Source: Flagellimonas lutimaris
GTDB taxonomy: Bacteria; Bacteroidota; Bacteroidia; Flavobacteriales; Flavobacteriaceae
DNA length: 64,000 nucleotides
Reading direction: 5' to 3'
NCBI RefSeq assembly: GCF_003581615.1
Contig: NZ_QXFH01000070.1
Coordinates: 620,001-684,000, forward strand
Both the position numbers and the translations under genes were made by a program. A model generated the notes under the pieces. It had not been told where the DNA came from and did no database searches. It was given only the letters and a program-made list of their open reading frames with translations. Positions 1 through 9,549 of the stretch are shown one piece after another. Numbering within the stretch: the first letter of the stretch is position 1; the number at the start of each line of letters is the position of its first letter.

Positions 1-45
1 TCCTATTGGAGATATTTCTATATCGCCATTTTAGAAAACGGGTGA
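1..45 (+). CDS. Possible C-terminal tail of a gene entering from the left
   Basis: The first frame stays open from base 1 and ends in a TGA at 43-45. It gives about 14 residues rich in aromatic amino acids (SYWRYFYIAILENG). This looks like the end of a membrane or enzyme protein, but so short a piece cannot be identified. A second frame also closes nearby (TAG at 32-34), so the call is weak. Confidence 0.25.
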   Translation, partial: SYWRYFYIAILENG

Positions 46-101
46 GCAATTTTTTGTTGCTGTAGGGCATCTAGGTATATAATACTATTAAAAGTATTAA
101 A

Positions 102-125
102 AAATCCCTCTTTTTAGCGGGATTT
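102..125 (-). terminator. Rho-independent terminator of aspS
   Basis: Read on the minus strand, a 7-bp stem (AAATCCC at 125-119, GGGATTT at 108-102) with a 10-nt loop is followed by a T run. It lies just after the aspS stop codon. Confidence 0.7.
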
Positions 126-132
126 CAATATA

Positions 133-1881
133 TCATAAGTCCAATTTTAAATGGAGCTCTTTTAATTGTTCTTCGTCAATGTTGGCTGGTGCGTCGATCA
201 TAACATCCCTCCCACTATTGTTTTTAGGGAAGGCGATAAAGTCACGAATGGTTTCTTGTCCTCCCAAAATGGCGACCAACCTATCCAAACCAAATGCAAT
301 ACCACCATGGGGAGGTGCCCCGTATTGGAAAGCATCCATTAAAAAGCCAAACTGAGCTTTTGCTTCTTCTGGCGTAAAGCCCAAGTGCTTGAACATGGTC
401 GCTTGGATTTCTTTATCATAAATCCTGATGGAACCACCGCCAATTTCGTTTCCGTTCAATACCAAATCGTAGGCGTTCGCTTTTACTTCACCTGGTTTTG
501 TTTCCAGCAATTCCAACTGACCTGGTTTTGGTGAGGTGAATGGGTGGTGCATGGCGTGGTAAGCACCAGTTTCTTCATCAAGTTCCAATAGCGGGAAGTC
601 CACTACCCACAATGGGGCAAACTCATCTGATTTTCGGAGGCCTAAACGAGTTGCCAATTCCATTCGAAGGGCGCTTAATTGTGCACGGGTTTCGTTGGTG
701 TTTCCAGAGAGCACGCAGATAAGGTCTCCCGGCTTGGCTCCCGTTATCTCTGCCCATTTGGCCAAATCCTCTTGGTCGTAAAATTTGTCCACGGAAGATT
801 TATAGGTGCCATCTTCGTTACATTTAACGTAGACCATACCCTTGGCACCGACTTGAGGGCGTTTTACCCAGTCCACCAATTTGTCAATTTCCTTCCTAGT
901 GTACGAAGCTGCTCCAGGGACTGCAATCCCAACAACCAATTCTGCGGAGTTGAATACGTTGAAATCTTTATGCTGCGCCACTTGGTTAAGCTCGCCGAAC
1001 TGCATTCCAAAACGGATGTCGGGTTTGTCGTTACCATACAGTCGCATGGCATCATCATAGGTCATTCTTGGGAATTCCTCGACGTCTACTCCTTTGATTT
1101 CCTTCAAAAGGTGTTTGGTTAAGCCTTCAAAGGTGTTCAAGATGTCTTCTTGTTCCACAAAGGCCATTTCACAGTCAATCTGCGTAAACTCGGGCTGGCG
1201 GTCTGCTCGCAGGTCTTCATCCCTAAAACATTTCACAATCTGGAAATATTTGTCCATTCCACCGACCATTAGCAATTGCTTAAAGGTCTGGGGAGATTGG
1301 GGTAGGGCATAAAACTGACCTTCGTTCATTCGGCTTGGCACCAAAAAGTCCCTAGCACCTTCGGGAGTGGATTTTATCAAATATGGAGTTTCAATATCGA
1401 TAAAGCCTTGGTCGGATAGATATTTTCTAACCTCCATGCTCACTTTATGTCTAAAGATAAGCTTGTTCTTTACTGGATTTCTACGGATATCCAAGTAACG
1501 GTACTTCATTCTTATGTCTTCACCACCATCGGTCTCATCTTCAATAGTGAAAGGGGGAAGCAAAGAATTGTTCAATATAGTGAGCTCAGTAACAAGCACT
1601 TCGATTTCTCCGGTGGGAATATTTGGGTTTTTGGAAGCACGTTCTATCACCTCGCCTTTGGCTTGGATAACGGTTTCACGTCCCAATTCTCGGGCTTGGT
1701 CCAAAAGTTTCTTGGAAGTGCGTTCTTGATCAAATACCAATTGGGTAATGCCATAACGGTCACGTAGGTCAATCCAAGCTACAAAACCTTTGTCACGGAC
1801 CTTGTGTACCCATCCACTTAAAATAACTTCTGAACCTATATCCGATGCTCTTAATGCACCACAAGTATTGCTTCTGTACAT
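133..1881 (-). CDS. aspS: Aspartyl-tRNA synthetase
   Basis: Charges tRNA-Asp with aspartate in the cytosol. The 582 residues match the usual length of bacterial AspRS. The N-terminal OB-fold anticodon-binding domain (about 1-110, with [10 protein letters not shown]) is followed by the class II catalytic core. Motif 2 lies near residues 219-236 ([18 protein letters not shown]) and motif 3 near the C-terminus (GIAFGLDRL). The middle insertion typical of bacterial enzymes sits between them. It is a single-gene unit with a -7 box 19 nt before the ATG and a terminator after the stop. I see nothing unusual. Whether it is discriminating (Asp only) or also charges tRNA-Asn cannot be read from motifs alone. 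Confidence 0.97.
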   Translation of the reverse strand: MYRSNTCGALRASDIGSEVILSGWVHKVRDKGFVAWIDLRDRYGITQLVFDQERTSKKLLDQARELGRETVIQAKGEVIERASKNPNIPTGEIEVLVTELTILNNSLLPPFTIEDETDGGEDIRMKYRYLDIRRNPVKNKLIFRHKVSMEVRKYLSDQGFIDIETPYLIKSTPEGARDFLVPSRMNEGQFYALPQSPQTFKQLLMVGGMDKYFQIVKCFRDEDLRADRQPEFTQIDCEMAFVEQEDILNTFEGLTKHLLKEIKGVDVEEFPRMTYDDAMRLYGNDKPDIRFGMQFGELNQVAQHKDFNVFNSAELVVGIAVPGAASYTRKEIDKLVDWVKRPQVGAKGMVYVKCNEDGTYKSSVDKFYDQEDLAKWAEITGAKPGDLICVLSGNTNETRAQLSALRMELATRLGLRKSDEFAPLWVVDFPLLELDEETGAYHAMHHPFTSPKPGQLELLETKPGEVKANAYDLVLNGNEIGGGSIRIYDKEIQATMFKHLGFTPEEAKAQFGFLMDAFQYGAPPHGGIAFGLDRLVAILGGQETIRDFIAFPKNNSGRDVMIDAPANIDEEQLKELHLKLDL

Positions 1882-1900
1882 GATGTTTGTTATGAGAGCC

Positions 1901-1908
1901 CAAATTTA
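1901..1908 (-). promoter_or_regulatory. Bacteroidota -7 promoter box for aspS
   Basis: The minus strand reads TAAATTTG, matching the TAnnTTTG consensus of the primary sigma factor in Bacteroidota. It leaves a leader of about 13 nt before the aspS ATG. No clear -33 TTTG is visible. Confidence 0.55.
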
Positions 1909-2192
1909 ATAGTAATACGGGTATTTTATAGTGGATATATGCATTTTCTGTTTCTAATGATTTTTGATGGCAAAAAAGAGAGGAATCCAAAGTGATTATA
2001 TAACATTAAATTAACATTAGTATTACATTTTGGTAATTTTTTAGGGATAAAAGACCAAAAATCCTCGTCAAAAGCTTGAAAACATAATTTTGGCATTATT
2101 ATAATGAATTGATTAACAGTGAAATAAAACTTTAAAGTTAATTTAATGTAAACTAAATGTTATCTAAATATGTAATTATCGTAAAATTTAAG
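1909..2192. other. AT-rich intergenic stretch
   Basis: The gap between the aspS promoter and the next gene is about 360 bases (1882-2244) and strongly AT-rich. I see no open frame with coding character, no RNA fold and no long repeat in it. It presumably holds upstream elements of the two divergent promoters. Confidence 0.5.
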
Positions 2193-2220
2193 TAACTTTG
2201 TTACGTTATCATTAGATAAC
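2193..2220 (+). promoter_or_regulatory. -7 box and short hairpin before the YwqK-like gene
   Basis: TAACTTTG at 2193-2200 matches TAnnTTTG. Directly after it lies a perfect 6-bp inverted repeat, GTTATC (2205-2210) and GATAAC (2215-2220), with a 4-base loop. A further GTTATC copy is at 2159-2164. The repeat overlaps the expected transcription start, so it could be an operator or a 5-prime leader hairpin. Confidence 0.5.
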
Positions 2221-2244
2221 AACAATATAAAAATCCCATATAGT

Positions 2245-2595
2245 ATGAAAAAAGCAGTATTATTTTTGGCGGTGATGTTTGCGGTTAGCGTATCTGCTCA
2301 AGATATTAAACCGACCTTTGAAAAAATGGGAAAAATGGTGAAAGCCACTTATTTTCATGACAACGGCGAAATTGCCCAAACCGGATATATGATGAACGGA
2401 AAATTGCATGGCGATTGGGTAATGTTCAATGTGGAAGGTAAGAAAATTGCCACTGGCCAATATGTAAACGGAGAAAAGACCGGTAAATGGTTTTTTTGGA
2501 AGGATGATGTTTTAAGCGAAGTTGACTTTACAGACAACCGTATTGTACAAGTAAAAAATTGGAACCATGGCGATGCAGTCACGGTTAACCAGTAA
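2245..2595 (+). CDS. Small exported YwqK/MORN-like repeat protein
   Basis: A 116-residue protein with a clear signal peptide (residues 1-19, ending VSVSAQ). The mature part consists of about three repeats of the type YFHDNGEIAQTGYMMNGKLHG, the tandem motif shared by MORN-like and YwqK-type proteins. In flavobacteria such proteins are common and of unknown function. The family name (YwqK antitoxin family) comes from one Bacillus pair, and no toxin gene lies beside this copy, so a toxin-antitoxin role is not supported. It stands alone between aspS and a bidirectional terminator. The protein probably sits in the periplasm. Confidence 0.8.
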   Translation: MKKAVLFLAVMFAVSVSAQDIKPTFEKMGKMVKATYFHDNGEIAQTGYMMNGKLHGDWVMFNVEGKKIATGQYVNGEKTGKWFFWKDDVLSEVDFTDNRIVQVKNWNHGDAVTVNQ

Positions 2596-2615
2596 TTTTA
2601 AAATCAATGATTAAG

Positions 2616-2648
2616 AAAAAGCCCCGACCAAATGGTCGGGGCTTTTTT
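2616..2648. terminator. Bidirectional terminator between convergent genes
   Basis: The stem GCCCCGACCA (2621-2630) and TGGTCGGGGC (2633-2642) is flanked by an A run before and a T run after. It can therefore end transcription from both sides: the YwqK-like gene from the left and the RND operon from the right. Confidence 0.9.
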
Positions 2649-2667
2649 GTTGGGGCTTTTACCAGTG

Positions 2668-5600
2668 CTATACCGTAGCGGTCTCAATCCGTTCTTGTTT
2701 TTGCTCTTCCCTTTTTAATTTTCTTTTTCTCATTCTTAGTTTAAGCTTGTACACCAAACTGAAAAGGATAGGTACCACAACCAATGTTAAGAAGGTCGCT
2801 ACAAATAAGCCGTAGATTACCGTCCATGCCAAGGGTCCCCAGAAAATTACGTTGTCACCCCCAAAATAAATGTTGGGGTTAAAGTCGCTCATCAAAGTAA
2901 AGAAGTTGATGTTGAATCCTGTGGCCAAAGGAATCAAACCTAAGATGGTTGTGATTGCTGTAAGCAATACAGGTCGCAATCTGGCTTTACCACCTTTTAC
3001 CACAGCTTCCATAAAGTCATTTGGTTCCAATAGTTCGGCCTCTTCCAAGTCTAGGTTCACTTTTTTTCTATCTATCAAAAGTTGTGTGTAGTCCAAAAGC
3101 ACTACCCCGTTGTTCACTACAATACCTGCTAGGGAAATAATCCCCATCATAGTCATCATGATTACGAACGCACTTCCTGTGGCGACAATTCCACCGAAAA
3201 CCCCGATCAAACTCAAGAAAATGGCAAGCATTATAATTCCTGGTTTGCTAATGGAATTGAATTGGAATATCAGTATGAAAAATATCAGTCCAAGCCCTGT
3301 GAAAAAGGCGCCCATTAAGAAAGCCATTTGCTTGTTCTGCTCCTCGATTTGCCCTGTGTAATCAATTTTGATGTTATCCGGAAGATTTTCAAAATCATTC
3401 ATCTCTTCCTGAATCTTCCCTACAATGGCCCCGGCATCTGTATAGCCCGATGCCAAAGCAGAGTAAACTGTTACCACTCGTTTTACATCACGGTGCTTTA
3501 TAGCACTAAAACCTGTGCTGCTGGTTTGCTTGGTGACGGCAGAAATTGGGACTTCCTTAATCTGGCCACTAGAAGGGTCCCTGAACGTAAGGCGCTGGTT
3601 GAACAAAGCACTTGTGTTGTATCGGTCAGCTTCATTGAATCGTACATAAATATCATAATCTTCACCACCTTCCTTGTAAATACCCGCTTTGGAACCAAAA
3701 ATGGAACTACGCAGCTGTTGACCAACTTGACCGGTAGCAACTCCAAGCTCACCAGCTTTTTTGCGGTCTACTTGAACTAAGAGGGATGGTTTGGATTTGT
3801 TTACATCTATTTTGAGCTCATCAATACCTGGAATATTTCGGGAATTGATAAAGTTTCGCATCCTTTCGGCCGTGTTGATCAACTCTGTATAGTCTTCCCC
3901 TTCCAATTCAATGTTGATAGGGTAGCCCACAGGAGGTCCAACCGCATCTTTTTCCACAGAAATGGCTACACCTGGGTAAACATCTTTCAGGGCTTCTTGA
4001 ACCTTTCTTAAAAGCTCCTGACTATCTGCACCTTCACGATACTTAAATTCTCTAAGTGTAGCGGTAATTTTACCCCTATTTGGCATTTCGGCGCTCGAAC
4101 CTCCATCCGTTTGAGGGTTACCGGCACCTTCACCCACTTGTGACACGGCGCTCTCGGTCATAAAATTATAATCCCCGTGCATATAGGCTTCGGAATTGAT
4201 AATGTCATAGACTCTTCCCTCAATATCCTTGGTGATTTTATTGGTTTTTTCAATATCGGTACCTTCTGGGTATTCGATATACACAATGATTTGATTGGGC
4301 TTATTGTCTGGGAAAAATTCCACCTTGGTTCTTTGGCTTCCAACAGAGGCGCCAAATCCGATAAAGGCAATCAATAATAGGACAAAAGTGGTAATCGCGA
4401 TAAAAATAGGTTTGCGCCCAGCTAAAGCATAACGCAAAGTTTTTTCATAAAAGCTTTCCCATCGGGGCAAGATTCTGTTTTGAAAAATACTGGCCCAGTT
4501 TCTAAGGAAAAGGCGATAGATCCACAACAAGATGGCCGTTACCACCATTACAGTTCCCAATGCGCTGTATTCACCACCAAAAATGATTATCAGAATACCA
4601 ATTGCTGAGATAATCGAAGTAATGCGGACAATTTGTTTCAAGGGCATTTCCTTGTCTTCTATGGTCATGTACCTTGATACCAAAACCGAGTTAAAGAATA
4701 TGGCCACAAAGAGGGATGAGCCTAAAACCACCGAAAGTGTTATGGGGAAATATTTCATAAACTGCCCCATTATACCGGGCCAAAGGCCTAACGGTACAAA
4801 TGCTGCAACGGTAGTAAGGGTGGATATGATAATGGGGAAAGCGATTTCACCAATACCTTTTTTGGCAGCTTCAATTCGAGGCATGTTTTCCTCATCCATA
4901 AGTCGGTAAATGTTCTCGACAACCACAATACCATTGTCCACCAACATTCCCAGACCCATGATCAATCCAAATAGAATCATGGTGTTCATGGTGTATCCCA
5001 TGGCATTCAGTATCATGAGAGACATAAACATGGACATAGGAATTGCAAAACCAACGAACAAGGCATTTTTAAATCCTAAAAAGAACATCAATACCGTTAC
5101 CACTAAGATAATACCGAAGATGATGTTGTTCACCAAATCATCTACCTGGCCAATGGTTTTGGAAGATTGATCATTGGCAATGGTAACCTTAAGGTCTTGT
5201 GGGAATTCATTTTCGATGGCATCGTCCACAATTACCTTGATTTGATCTACGGCGGCCACCATGTTTTTACCAGAACGTTTTTTAACATCCAGCATTACTA
5301 CAGGCTCACCAAATTCACGTGCATATGTTGTCTTGTCCTCTTCCTTAAAAGAGACCTTTGCTAAATCTTTAAGGTAAATAGGGTTTCCGTTTTCCGTTTT
5401 TACCACAAAATTTTCAAGCTCTTGCGGTTTGTCTATTTCCCCAACAATTCTGATGGTTCTTCGTTGTCCACTGGCAACAAGGTTTCCCGCCGAGGTCGTT
5501 AAGTTTTCGTTGCTGATACTACCGATGATATCATTAAAACTGACTTTGGCAGCCATCATTTGATAAATATCAACGGCAACTTCCACTTCTTTTTCTTGTG

Positions 5601-6180
5601 CACCTCGAATATCTACCTGTTTAATCTCGGAAAGTCCTTCTATTTCATCTTCAAGATATTCGCCATACTCTTTTAGTTTTTCAACCGGATAATCCCCAGA
5701 AATATTGATATTGAGTATGGGCATTTCTTCCGAGAGACTCAGGTCGAAAACATTGGGCTCCACTTTTGCACCATTAAAAGTAGGCCAGTCTTCGCCTGCG
5801 GTTTTGGAATCTACTTCGTCCTTTACTTTTTGTAAGGCTGCCTCAACAGATATATTCTCATCAAATTCGGCGATGATCATGGAATAATCTTCCTGCGATG
5901 TGGATGTAATCTCCACCAGGTTGCTCACGGTCTTGAGTTCATCCTCCAAGGGGTCCGTAATCAACTTTTCTATGTCCTCGGCAGTATTCCCGGGATAAAT
6001 GGAACTTATATATATTTTGGTTTCCTTTACTTCTGGAAAGCTTTCCCTGGGCATACTGAAATACGCCATACCACCAAGAATTAGGATAACCAAAATGAGG
6101 ACATACATGGTGGTTTGGTTATCGATGGCCCATGAGGACAGCCGAAACTCCTTATCTACACTTTTCTTTTGTTTGCTCAT
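2668..6180 (-). CDS. RND multidrug efflux pump, inner-membrane permease (AcrB/HAE family)
   Basis: Proton-driven inner-membrane pump of a tripartite efflux system. The 1170 residues exceed the usual 1030-1060; the extra length includes a membrane segment after the first repeat (about 500-560) and a basic C-terminal tail. TM1 is near residues 25-45. The large periplasmic loops, the TM4 segment with LVDNGIVVVENIYR and the TM10 segment with IVVNNGVVLLDY fit the fold. AcrB has two adjacent Asp in TM4; here the pair is Asp-Asn, so only one acidic residue of the proton relay is kept, a pattern seen in many Bacteroidota pumps. Last gene of the operon tetR-tolC-adaptor-pump. The substrate cannot be read from sequence; drugs, bile-like detergents or lipids are possible. 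Confidence 0.93.
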   Translation of the reverse strand: MSKQKKSVDKEFRLSSWAIDNQTTMYVLILVILILGGMAYFSMPRESFPEVKETKIYISSIYPGNTAEDIEKLITDPLEDELKTVSNLVEITSTSQEDYSMIIAEFDENISVEAALQKVKDEVDSKTAGEDWPTFNGAKVEPNVFDLSLSEEMPILNINISGDYPVEKLKEYGEYLEDEIEGLSEIKQVDIRGAQEKEVEVAVDIYQMMAAKVSFNDIIGSISNENLTTSAGNLVASGQRRTIRIVGEIDKPQELENFVVKTENGNPIYLKDLAKVSFKEEDKTTYAREFGEPVVMLDVKKRSGKNMVAAVDQIKVIVDDAIENEFPQDLKVTIANDQSSKTIGQVDDLVNNIIFGIILVVTVLMFFLGFKNALFVGFAIPMSMFMSLMILNAMGYTMNTMILFGLIMGLGMLVDNGIVVVENIYRLMDEENMPRIEAAKKGIGEIAFPIIISTLTTVAAFVPLGLWPGIMGQFMKYFPITLSVVLGSSLFVAIFFNSVLVSRYMTIEDKEMPLKQIVRITSIISAIGILIIIFGGEYSALGTVMVVTAILLWIYRLFLRNWASIFQNRILPRWESFYEKTLRYALAGRKPIFIAITTFVLLLIAFIGFGASVGSQRTKVEFFPDNKPNQIIVYIEYPEGTDIEKTNKITKDIEGRVYDIINSEAYMHGDYNFMTESAVSQVGEGAGNPQTDGGSSAEMPNRGKITATLREFKYREGADSQELLRKVQEALKDVYPGVAISVEKDAVGPPVGYPINIELEGEDYTELINTAERMRNFINSRNIPGIDELKIDVNKSKPSLLVQVDRKKAGELGVATGQVGQQLRSSIFGSKAGIYKEGGEDYDIYVRFNEADRYNTSALFNQRLTFRDPSSGQIKEVPISAVTKQTSSTGFSAIKHRDVKRVVTVYSALASGYTDAGAIVGKIQEEMNDFENLPDNIKIDYTGQIEEQNKQMAFLMGAFFTGLGLIFFILIFQFNSISKPGIIMLAIFLSLIGVFGGIVATGSAFVIMMTMMGIISLAGIVVNNGVVLLDYTQLLIDRKKVNLDLEEAELLEPNDFMEAVVKGGKARLRPVLLTAITTILGLIPLATGFNINFFTLMSDFNPNIYFGGDNVIFWGPLAWTVIYGLFVATFLTLVVVPILFSLVYKLKLRMRKRKLKREEQKQERIETATV

Positions 6181-6201
6181 AATTATTGTTGCTTTGGCTG
6201 T

Positions 6202-7374
6202 CTAGAGATTCTTAATATTGACCTTTTGTCCTTCTTTCACACTTCTGGCGCCTTCATCAATGATGGCATCCCCCTCATTTATTCCAGAAAGTACTTCTAC
6301 GTAATCGCCTTGTGTTTTTCCAGTTTTTATAACCACTTTTTTGGCCACAGGGTCATTTTGGATGGAATCGGCATTAACCAAAAACACGTATTGCTCTCCA
6401 TTGGCATTTTCCGATAGGATACTTTGCGGAATCAGGATCGCATTATCGCTGGTGTAATCGTTGATCATAACACGAGCAGTAAGATTGGGTTTTATTTTCC
6501 CGTCATGACTCGGTACTGGAATCTCCGCAGTAAAAGATCGGTTGCTTGGATTTATGAAATTACCTGTCTGTCTGATTTTGGTGGAAACACTGTCCCCAAG
6601 CACTGGAAAGTAAACTTTTACATCTTTTCCAGGGGTTACATTAGGTAAATGACTCTCGGGCACTTCCACTTCAATATACATGTTGGAAAGGTTCACAATT
6701 CGGAATACCTCAGCACCAGGACCTGGGCTGACAACAGTACCCTCATCTTTGATAACATCATCAATAATTCCTGGAAATGGAGCACGAATACTGGATTTAC
6801 CTACTTGACTTTCCATTTGTTTTACGGCACTTTGCTGCGCTTCGTAATTGGTTTTAGCTTGCAGGTACTGTATTTCGGAACCGATGTTTTGCTCCCAAAG
6901 TCTTTTTTGGCGTTCAAAAGTGGTCTTGCTCAATGCCGCTTGTGTTCTAAGCTGTGCCAGCTGACTGGATAGCCCACCATCATCAATTGTGGCCAACAGT
7001 TGTCCTTTGGCAACCTTTTGTCCTTCTTTTACATAAACGCTATTTAGGGTTCCTGCCATTTCAGGATAAATAAGCACATTCTGCTTGGTCATTACATTCC
7101 CCTGAAGTTCCAAGTAGTGGTCAAACTTTTGTGGATGAACCTCTATGGTGGTCACTAGGGGAAGCTTGGCCGTATCATCCAAAAGTGCAATGGCAGAATC
7201 CAAGGACTTTAATTGCATATCCAGAGCTTTCTTTTCGCTGGAAATCTCTGCGTGCTTGGCACGAATGGCCTCAACATCCTTGCTGGCCATTACGTTTTCC
7301 AAAGATTTGCCGCTATTGCCCCCACATGAAGCCAGAACCGCTGCTGTTAGTGTTATATATATTGCTTTTCTCAT
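6202..7374 (-). CDS. RND efflux periplasmic adaptor (membrane fusion protein)
   Basis: Links the inner-membrane pump to the outer-membrane channel. It has 390 residues with an N-terminal lipoprotein signal (lipobox cysteine in LASCGG, residue 17), so it is probably lipid-anchored. Order: coiled coil (about 30-65), split biotinyl-lipoyl domain (GTLNSVYVKEGQKVAKGQLLATIDDGG and IRAPFPGIIDDVIKDEGTVV), alpha-hairpin between them (about 135-190), beta-barrel and C-terminal membrane-proximal domain. It lies 21 bp after the tolC-like gene and 21 bp before the pump, so the three are co-transcribed and surely work together. The early coiled coil before the first lipoyl half is longer than in E. coli AcrA. 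Confidence 0.93.
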   Translation of the reverse strand: MRKAIYITLTAAVLASCGGNSGKSLENVMASKDVEAIRAKHAEISSEKKALDMQLKSLDSAIALLDDTAKLPLVTTIEVHPQKFDHYLELQGNVMTKQNVLIYPEMAGTLNSVYVKEGQKVAKGQLLATIDDGGLSSQLAQLRTQAALSKTTFERQKRLWEQNIGSEIQYLQAKTNYEAQQSAVKQMESQVGKSSIRAPFPGIIDDVIKDEGTVVSPGPGAEVFRIVNLSNMYIEVEVPESHLPNVTPGKDVKVYFPVLGDSVSTKIRQTGNFINPSNRSFTAEIPVPSHDGKIKPNLTARVMINDYTSDNAILIPQSILSENANGEQYVFLVNADSIQNDPVAKKVVIKTGKTQGDYVEVLSGINEGDAIIDEGARSVKEGQKVNIKNL

Positions 7375-7395
7375 GATGGAATGGTTTTCTCTTGT

Positions 7396-8727
7396 TTATT
7401 GATTTAAAATGTTTTCCAGTTCGGTCTTCTTGTTGATGACATCGACCATGGATTGTAAATATTCTTGTTGACTCGTATACAATTGCGTCTGGGCCTGTCT
7501 CAATTCGAAACTGGTCGCCAAACCTTCGGAATATTTAATTTGATTTTTTTTCTCGATACGTTCCGCCAACTCCAAATTATCCTTGGAGGTGCCATATTGT
7601 TCTATGGCGAGGATATAATCGCTCTTGGCACTTTCCAATTGAAGACGAATCTGTGCCTGCGCTTCGGTAAACTGGGTTTTAGCCTTTTCCAAGGCAATCT
7701 TGGCACGTTGGGTACTTGCACTTCTTTTTAATGAACTAAAAATGGGTATGTTGAGGTCAACCCCTAAAATGGAGGAGCCGAACCATTGTTGGCCGCTATT
7801 TAAAAAGTTGAAATTGTCGCTAAAAGAGTTTCCTCCATAATTTACAAAGGCGTTCAACGTGGGCAAAGCATAACTTTTAGCTAATTTTAATTCCAATGCC
7901 CTTTGTTGGTTGAGGTTGGCGGCCATTTTGTAGTTCACATTGTTTTCTATGTTGAATTCGGAGTCAATCAATCCCAAGTCAATTTTACTTTGGGTAAGGT
8001 CGTCTAGGTTTTCAGTCAATACGGTTGGTGATTCAATGGGAAGTCCCAAGACCAAATTCAACATTTGCAGGGTAATTTCCTCCATACGACGGGCATTTTT
8101 TAATTGGTTGTCCACCGTAGATAAAGTAATCTGCAATTGATCCACACTTTCTTGGTCCCCAAGACCATTTTCATAAATACGCTTGGTTTCGTAAAGGTTT
8201 TCTTCCAATGTGGCCTTGTTTCTTTCAGAAATAAAAACACTTTCTTGGGCTAAAAGGACATTGCCATAAGCTTCGACCACCGACTTGCGAATATCCAGTT
8301 CGGTTTTTTCCTTGTTATTTTGGCTGTATTCCAAAAAGGTTTTGGTTGCTTGGACTCCTACAATATAGGACCCATCAAAAATTTGTTGTCTGAACGTAGC
8401 GGTAGCCGACATGGATTGTGCTTGTCCAAAAACCACCTCTGTAAAGGTTCCAGGTTCTCCACCAAAAAATTCTGATGGAATTTGGGATACAGGCTGCTTC
8501 AATTGGTTTTGGTAACTGACTGCACCACTTATTTGGGGAAGACCTGTGGCAATGGTCTCCCATTTTTGTTTTTGAGCATCTATAATGTCTCGTTCCGCAT
8601 TTATGGCGCTATAGTTATGCTCTAATGCATAGGTGATGGCCTGGTCTAAACTAAAACTGGGTATAGTATCTTGTGCAGATGCCAACCAAGGTAGTACGAG
8701 TAGTAGACTGATTAACGTTTTTCGCAT
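7396..8727 (-). CDS. TolC-family outer-membrane efflux channel
   Basis: Outer-membrane exit duct of the tripartite pump. It has 443 residues with a signal peptide (1-18, ending PWLASAQ). Two repeats of the TolC type follow, with heptad-rich long helices (for example KLAKSYALPTLNAFVNY and the C-terminal LRQAQTQLYTSQQEYLQSMVDV). The length is normal for Bacteroidota members. The stop of the upstream tetR and the ATG of this gene abut without spacing, so expression follows the repressor. It precedes the adaptor by 21 bp. Confidence 0.92.
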   Translation of the reverse strand: MRKTLISLLLVLPWLASAQDTIPSFSLDQAITYALEHNYSAINAERDIIDAQKQKWETIATGLPQISGAVSYQNQLKQPVSQIPSEFFGGEPGTFTEVVFGQAQSMSATATFRQQIFDGSYIVGVQATKTFLEYSQNNKEKTELDIRKSVVEAYGNVLLAQESVFISERNKATLEENLYETKRIYENGLGDQESVDQLQITLSTVDNQLKNARRMEEITLQMLNLVLGLPIESPTVLTENLDDLTQSKIDLGLIDSEFNIENNVNYKMAANLNQQRALELKLAKSYALPTLNAFVNYGGNSFSDNFNFLNSGQQWFGSSILGVDLNIPIFSSLKRSASTQRAKIALEKAKTQFTEAQAQIRLQLESAKSDYILAIEQYGTSKDNLELAERIEKKNQIKYSEGLATSFELRQAQTQLYTSQQEYLQSMVDVINKKTELENILNQ

Positions 8728-9333
8728 TTATTCTTGATTTGAATTGATGATTGAGTTGAGTATTTTTCTTCCTTTTGGGGTAACAATACCTCTTAGGTGA
8801 TATTCCAAATAGTAGTCCCACAAATCTGGTTTGCTAAACATTTCTGTAGGGAACATATTATTATCCTTTATGACGGTTATGCCGGTAAAGTATATTCTGG
8901 AAACAAATTCTACATTCAGATTATCCCTGTAAATCCCCATTTCCATTCCTCTTTTTACATTTTTGACCACACAGCGATGGGTGCATTCAAATTGAACTTC
9001 TTTGAGTGAAGTATGGATTTTTGGGTAATATTTCTGCAATTGGTAAAGGGGTGATGATTTTTCATCTTTTAAATGCACCATTACAAATCTTTTGATTTCA
9101 TAAAGCTCCTCGATTGGGTTTTTCTCAAACGCTACAATGTCATCTATGCCACAGGTAATAAAATCCGTCATCGACATGGCACTTTGTTGTACCAAATCCG
9201 TTTTGTTCTTAAAATGGGAGTAGATTGTTTTTTTGGAAATCCCAAGTTCATGGGCCAAATCGTCCATAGTAATGCTCTTAAAACCAAGGTTTAAGAACAT
9301 TTCAGTTGCTTTTTGTATAATCTTCTGCTTCAT
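8728..9333 (-). CDS. TetR/AcrR-family repressor of the efflux operon
   Basis: A 201-residue TetR-type regulator. The N-terminal helix-turn-helix is plain (FKSITMDDLAHELGISKKTIYSHFKNK). The C-terminal ligand-binding half has no recognisable ligand signature. I chose the ATG at 9333 instead of the longer frame to 9372: the -7 box (9343-9350) would lie inside the longer version, and homologues begin with the helix before the HTH. It is the first gene of the operon, so it represses itself together with the pump if it binds the inverted repeat at 9356-9383. That operator assignment is inferred from position and symmetry. Confidence 0.9.
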   Translation of the reverse strand: MKQKIIQKATEMFLNLGFKSITMDDLAHELGISKKTIYSHFKNKTDLVQQSAMSMTDFITCGIDDIVAFEKNPIEELYEIKRFVMVHLKDEKSSPLYQLQKYYPKIHTSLKEVQFECTHRCVVKNVKRGMEMGIYRDNLNVEFVSRIYFTGITVIKDNNMFPTEMFSKPDLWDYYLEYHLRGIVTPKGRKILNSIINSNQE

Positions 9334-9342
9334 AATAGGCTG

Positions 9343-9373
9343 CAAATGTAGGTACGGAAACTTTAAAAACAAA
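9343..9373 (-). promoter_or_regulatory. Promoter of the tetR-efflux operon
   Basis: The minus strand shows TTTG (9373-9370), a 19-bp spacer and TACATTTG (9350-9343). This matches the Bacteroidota -33/-7 consensus at proper spacing. Transcription would begin only a few bases before the ATG at 9333, so the leader is very short. Confidence 0.75.
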
Positions 9374-9383
9374 AAAAGTTTCC
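9356..9383. promoter_or_regulatory. Palindromic operator, probable TetR binding site
   Basis: A perfect 9-bp inverted repeat, GGAAACTTT (9356-9364) and AAAGTTTCC (9375-9383), with a 10-bp centre. It covers the spacer and the -33 element of the tetR promoter, where a TetR dimer would block RNA polymerase. The 28-bp total fits TetR operators. Confidence 0.75.
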
Positions 9384-9549
9384 TTGGTTTTACAATTTTT
9401 AACGAAGGATTGATTATTTGTTTTAAATGGATTCTTTTCCTTTTACAAATACGGGTCTTAGTTGGGAATCTTTATTGACGTTGTCGGAATCAATTTTTCC
9501 CAACCGCCAAAAAAACGGACTGAACTGCAGTAAATACTTCTTTTTCGCT

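Noticed and set aside
679-1122. Plus-strand open frame inside aspS
   Set aside because: It lies fully antisense within aspS and has no start signals; it is a shadow of the real gene.
2245-2595. Antitoxin of a toxin-antitoxin pair
   Set aside because: It has a signal peptide and no toxin gene beside it; the antitoxin label comes from family naming only.
3328-3780. Plus-strand open frame of 150 codons inside the RND pump gene
   Set aside because: Complete overlap with a well-supported gene on the other strand and no coding signature.
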